From Thermoanaerobaculia bacterium (GTDB lineage: Bacteria; Acidobacteriota; Thermoanaerobaculia; Multivoradales; JAHEKO01), in the NCBI GenBank assembly GCA_945787575.1, contig CALZKB010000006.1, positions 59,431 through 106,082 of the forward strand: a DNA stretch of 46,652 nt, in the 5' to 3' direction. Shown piece by piece: positions 43,562 through 46,652 of the stretch. A program made the position numbers and the translations under genes. Below the pieces are notes generated by a model. That model saw only the letters and a program-made list of their open reading frames with translations, was not told where the DNA came from and made no database searches. Position 1 is the first letter of the stretch, and each line of letters opens with the position of its first letter.

Positions 43562-44920
43562 CTATTCGACGACGAGCTCGATAGTCGGTGCTGGAGCTTG
43601 GTGAGAACCGAACCAGCACTTGCCTTCGATCACCATCTCGAACTCGACCAAGTAGACCCCCGGCTCGTCGAGAGCCGGGAGCTCGACCTCGAGCTTCAGC
43701 TCGTGATCGGGAGGGAGGTCTTTGGGCAGACCGGCGCGGAGCCAGTCGAGATCGATCAAGGTCGGGGGCTCGCCGGCCTGATAAAGGTGCCCGCCCAGCC
43801 GAGTCCAACCTTCTCGATTCTCGTGGTGATGACCGAGCCAGAGAGTGTCGCCGCCGTTCCGGACCCAGAGCTCGACGATCGCCGATTCGCCGCTCGACTT
43901 GCAGATTCGCCTTCGGCCCGCTAGGGAGATCTCGGCGCTCAGGGTTCGCGGCGTCCGCGTCGTCGGCGTCATCGAGCCCTTGTAGAGGAACAGGAAGTGC
44001 TCGTTCTGAAGCGCGTTGCACAGGTTGCTCCAGTAGTGAATGAAGCCCTTCCCTGTCATGAAGCTGCCGATGTCACGAGCCTCGATCTCGACGAGCGCGT
44101 GGACGCTCGCTGGGATCACCGCGGCCTCGCGAAAGCCGCACTCCTCGGCCAGCTCCACGAGCTCCTCGACGACGATGTCGTTCTCCAGCACACCGCTCTC
44201 GGACTCCTGAACGCTGACCGGGTGCAGGGAGTGGTCCTGGCCCGGCTCGCGCATCCCGACGATGCCGTCGGGGCGCAGGATGCGGGCGAACTCCGAGAGC
44301 ATCGCGCGCTGATTGGGCACGTGGTGAAAGGCGTCGTTGATGAGGACCTTGTCGCAGCAGCCGTCGGCCAGAGGAAGGCGGTGGCCGTCGTAGGCGACGA
44401 ACTCGGGCTCGAGCTGCCAGTCGGTTCGCGGATCGCTCTCGAACAACTTGCGGCCAAGCTCCAGCGCCGTGGGCGAGACGTCGACCGAGATCGTCTGACA
44501 ACCGAACCGATGGATAAGGTGCGACATCCAGCAGGAGCCAGCGCCGAAATCGACGACGACGTCGGAAGGCGACAGCCGGACCCCCTTGAACAGCACGCCC
44601 AGGCTGAACAGGCGGGTGGCGAACTCCTCGGGCTCGGAGAACGGCTTGTTCATCAGGAATTCGTTGTCCGAGAAGTTTCGGAAGTACTTCTCGGCGGCGG
44701 CGTTGTAATCATCGGTCCGCGCTTCCAAGTCTGTTGTCCGGCCGGCGTCCGACGAGCGGCGAACCTTGCCGAACGGTGAGAGCGCCACCCGGTAGAACGA
44801 GCGCACGACGGTCTTGGCCACGGCGACGATCGGGACGATCACCGCGCGAGCCCCAGGCACCGATCGAAGCAGTGGCCACATGCGCCTTCGAGCCCGATCG
44901 TAGGAATCACGGAGTCTCAT
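43562..44920 (-). CDS. SAM-dependent methyltransferase with C-terminal beta-sandwich
   Basis: 452 residues from ATG at 44920. Residues about 1-60 are basic with a hydrophobic stretch (AVIVPIVAVAKTVVRSFY). The class I methyltransferase fold runs about 120-290: VVVDFGAGSCWMSHLI (motif I), TISVDVSPTALELG, VLINDAFHHVPNQRAMLSEFARIL. After about 330 comes a second domain rich in Trp and Gly: IVELWVRNGGDTLWLG, WTRLGGHLYQ, GVYLVEFEMVIEGKCWFG, similar to Ig-like domains found on sugar-modifying enzymes and NBR1. The whole may methylate or modify a polysaccharide or lipid; inferred. It begins 16 bases after the amidohydrolase stop. Confidence 0.85.
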   Translation of the reverse strand: MRLRDSYDRARRRMWPLLRSVPGARAVIVPIVAVAKTVVRSFYRVALSPFGKVRRSSDAGRTTDLEARTDDYNAAAEKYFRNFSDNEFLMNKPFSEPEEFATRLFSLGVLFKGVRLSPSDVVVDFGAGSCWMSHLIHRFGCQTISVDVSPTALELGRKLFESDPRTDWQLEPEFVAYDGHRLPLADGCCDKVLINDAFHHVPNQRAMLSEFARILRPDGIVGMREPGQDHSLHPVSVQESESGVLENDIVVEELVELAEECGFREAAVIPASVHALVEIEARDIGSFMTGKGFIHYWSNLCNALQNEHFLFLYKGSMTPTTRTPRTLSAEISLAGRRRICKSSGESAIVELWVRNGGDTLWLGHHHENREGWTRLGGHLYQAGEPPTLIDLDWLRAGLPKDLPPDHELKLEVELPALDEPGVYLVEFEMVIEGKCWFGSHQAPAPTIELVVE

Positions 44921-44936
44921 CGCGCTCGCAGCCGGG

Positions 44937-46541
44937 TCAGTACGGCAGGCCCGGAATGGTGATCTCGAAGCCTTCGGCTTCCTTGGCCGTCTGCACCATC
45001 TCCCGCACATCGGCGAGGAGTTGCCGGGCGTCGAAGACGATGCCGTCCTTGACGGTGTAGCGCACGGAGCCGACGCGGGTGACGTCGTTGTCGTCGCCGA
45101 GCTTGAGAGCCCCGATGCCGTAGAGCACCTTCAGGTTGGCCAGCGGGTTCTCGTCGACGATCACGAGATCCGCCAGCTTGCCGGGCTCGATGGAGCCGAT
45201 CTCGTCGGCCAGGCCGAGACCTTCGGCACCCATCAGGGTGGCGGAGCGGATGACCTCCAGCGGGTGGAAGCCGGCCTCGCGCAGCAGCTCCATCTCGCGG
45301 ATGTGGGAGAAGCCGTAGAGGTTGAACGAGTAGCCCGAGTCGGAGCCGACGGCGACCCGCCCGCCGCGATTCTTGAACTCGTTGACGAAGGTCATCCAGA
45401 GACGGTAGTTCTCCTTCCAGGCGACCTCTTCCTCGGTCCCCCAGTAGAACCAGTAGGAGGCGTGAGCGAGGCGGTCGGGGAGGAAGAAGCGCCACAGATC
45501 CGGCAAGACGTGCCTCTCGTGCCACTCGGCCCGCATCATGCGCGAGAGATCGCGAGTCGCCTCGTAGGCGACGAAGGTCGGGACGATGGTGAAGTCGAGC
45601 GCCACCAGCTCGTCCATGACCGCGTTCCACCTGTCACTGTGGGGCGCCGCCGCTTGTTTCCAAAGCCGGCCCGCCTCGGCGAAACGGTCCTGTTCGTTGT
45701 TGTAGTCGTAGGCGGCGGGGTAGTCCTGGCTCACTCGGTCGGTGAACATCGCCTCAGGTAGCCCGTACCAGTGCTGCATCGAGGTGAGCCCCATGCGCGC
45801 CGAGTCGAGGGCATTCTGCCGGACCACCTCGAGCTGGGCGTGGTGACAGGTGGTCTTCAAGCCCAGCTCGGTCGCCTGCTCGATGGTGGCGCGCATGAGG
45901 TCCGGCCGCAATCCGAAGAGCTTCACGCCGTCGGCCCCGCGGCGGGCGACGCCGCGCACCCAAGCGCGGGCTTCCTGCACAGTCGAGATCGGCCCGTCGT
46001 GGTCCTGGCCGAAGGCGGAGTAGGCCTCGATGCGCGGCGCGGTGATCTCGTTGGCGGCGCTCTTCGCCTTGTGCCAGAGGATCCAGTCGAGGCCGTTACC
46101 GCTGCCCGGATCGCTGATCGTGGTGATGCCGTGGGCCATCCATAGCTTGAGCACGTACTCGGCCGGGGTCTCGCGGATCGAGCCGCCGAGGTGGCCGTGG
46201 AGATCGACGAAGCCGGGCAGCACGTAGTGGCCGTCGAGCTCCATCACCCGATCGTCGGGGCCGGCCTCGGGCCGACGGTCGGAGTCGATCGGAACGCCCG
46301 GCGCTCCGACCGAACGGATGCGGCGGATCCGGTTGCCCTCGATGATGATGTCGACCGGTCCTCGCGCCGGCGCGCCGGTGCCGTCGATCAGGATGACGCC
46401 GCGCAGGATCAACCGCTCGAACGGACCTTCGCCTTCTTGGCGGTCCGGTGCGCGGGGCGCTTCCTCGAGCGCCGACGCGGCGGCATGCATCGGGGCGACC
46501 AGCAGCGAAGCTGCCAGAAGAAGCCCTGTTCGCTCCAGCAT
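44937..46541 (-). CDS. secreted amidohydrolase-family metallohydrolase
   Basis: 534 residues from ATG at 46541, chosen because it begins a clean signal peptide (MLERTGLLLAASLLVAPMHA); a GTG 30 bases upstream falls in the palindrome at 46569-46590. Metal-site motifs: FVDLHGHLGG (HxH), KLFG with the likely bridging Lys, TTCHHAQLE, and VGSDSG with the catalytic Asp. GLGLADEIGSIEPGKLADLVIVDENPLANL is the usual C-terminal beta part of imidazolonepropionase/dihydroorotase-like enzymes. The substrate is unknown. Such secreted members are common in Acidobacteriota and Bacteroidota and act on cyclic amides or peptides. Confidence 0.9.
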   Translation of the reverse strand: MLERTGLLLAASLLVAPMHAAASALEEAPRAPDRQEGEGPFERLILRGVILIDGTGAPARGPVDIIIEGNRIRRIRSVGAPGVPIDSDRRPEAGPDDRVMELDGHYVLPGFVDLHGHLGGSIRETPAEYVLKLWMAHGITTISDPGSGNGLDWILWHKAKSAANEITAPRIEAYSAFGQDHDGPISTVQEARAWVRGVARRGADGVKLFGLRPDLMRATIEQATELGLKTTCHHAQLEVVRQNALDSARMGLTSMQHWYGLPEAMFTDRVSQDYPAAYDYNNEQDRFAEAGRLWKQAAAPHSDRWNAVMDELVALDFTIVPTFVAYEATRDLSRMMRAEWHERHVLPDLWRFFLPDRLAHASYWFYWGTEEEVAWKENYRLWMTFVNEFKNRGGRVAVGSDSGYSFNLYGFSHIREMELLREAGFHPLEVIRSATLMGAEGLGLADEIGSIEPGKLADLVIVDENPLANLKVLYGIGALKLGDDNDVTRVGSVRYTVKDGIVFDARQLLADVREMVQTAKEAEGFEITIPGLPY

Positions 46542-46568
46542 GGCGCGAGAATACCGGAGGAACCTCGT

Positions 46569-46590
46569 CACGGGCTGCTAGCAGCCCGTG
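46569..46590. repeat. perfect 22-bp palindrome
   Basis: CACGGGCTGC-TA-GCAGCCCGTG, ten perfect pairs around TA, 28 bases upstream of the amidohydrolase ATG. It may be an operator or the terminator of a gene beyond the right edge. Confidence 0.7.
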
Positions 46591-46652
46591 GCAGCAGTCC
46601 TGCGGGTCGCGCGGCAAGGGCTTACGGTGCAGCTGCAAGGCGCGAGGAGGAA

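Overview
The window is GC-rich DNA with densely packed genes on both strands. It probably comes from a member of the Acidobacteriota, perhaps the Thermoanaerobaculia. The grounds are an ECF-like sigma factor next to a Ser/Thr kinase with a TPR tail, a secreted protein ending in a DGFESGDTTAW-type tail, and the general base composition. This placement is inference; there is no rRNA or other decisive marker.

Left region (1-15229, all minus strand, read right to left): one tight operon for a nonribosomal peptide. Its order is a HupE/UreJ-like membrane protein, an ornithine-cyclodeaminase-family enzyme, a free-standing adenylation (A) enzyme, a free-standing carrier protein, a one-module NRPS (C-A-T-E), a second one-module NRPS (C-A-T-E), and the first 265 codons of a third NRPS that runs off the left edge. 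Neighbours overlap or lie within 20 bases. The A domain of the first NRPS is interrupted between motifs A8 and A10 by about 330 residues of a PP-loop ATP pyrophosphatase domain. That insert carries SGGKDS, a four-Cys zinc-finger-like knuckle, and a CxxC plus a third Cys as in Fe-S tRNA thiolases. The host A domain reads as asparagine-type (D-L-T-K-I-G-E-V-G-K by eye). This is the strongest candidate for an undescribed system: a built-in thionation or amidination step on an NRPS-bound residue.

Middle region (15561-31482): a selenocysteine formate dehydrogenase whose in-frame UGA has a textbook SECIS hairpin; a secreted repeat protein; a Nudix hydrolase; a spermidine-synthase-like protein; a fatty acid desaturase with an 18-bp tandem repeat at its N-terminus; an operon of an alpha/beta hydrolase and a caspase-like lipoprotein; a polytopic membrane protein; a 44-residue protein with a long, possibly structured leader; and a kinase/sigma-factor pair.

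Right region (31675-46652): typA; a secreted beta-domain protein; a kinase-aminotransferase fusion overlapping a dimethylargininase-like enzyme; a perfect 16-bp bidirectional terminator; an NhaC antiporter; a small possible OB-fold protein; a trans-sulfuration-family PLP enzyme divergent from modABC; and a methyltransferase behind a secreted amidohydrolase. The molybdate transporter fits the need of the Mo/W formate dehydrogenase, although the two loci are 23 kb apart. No tRNA, rRNA, CRISPR array, transposase or phage gene was seen.
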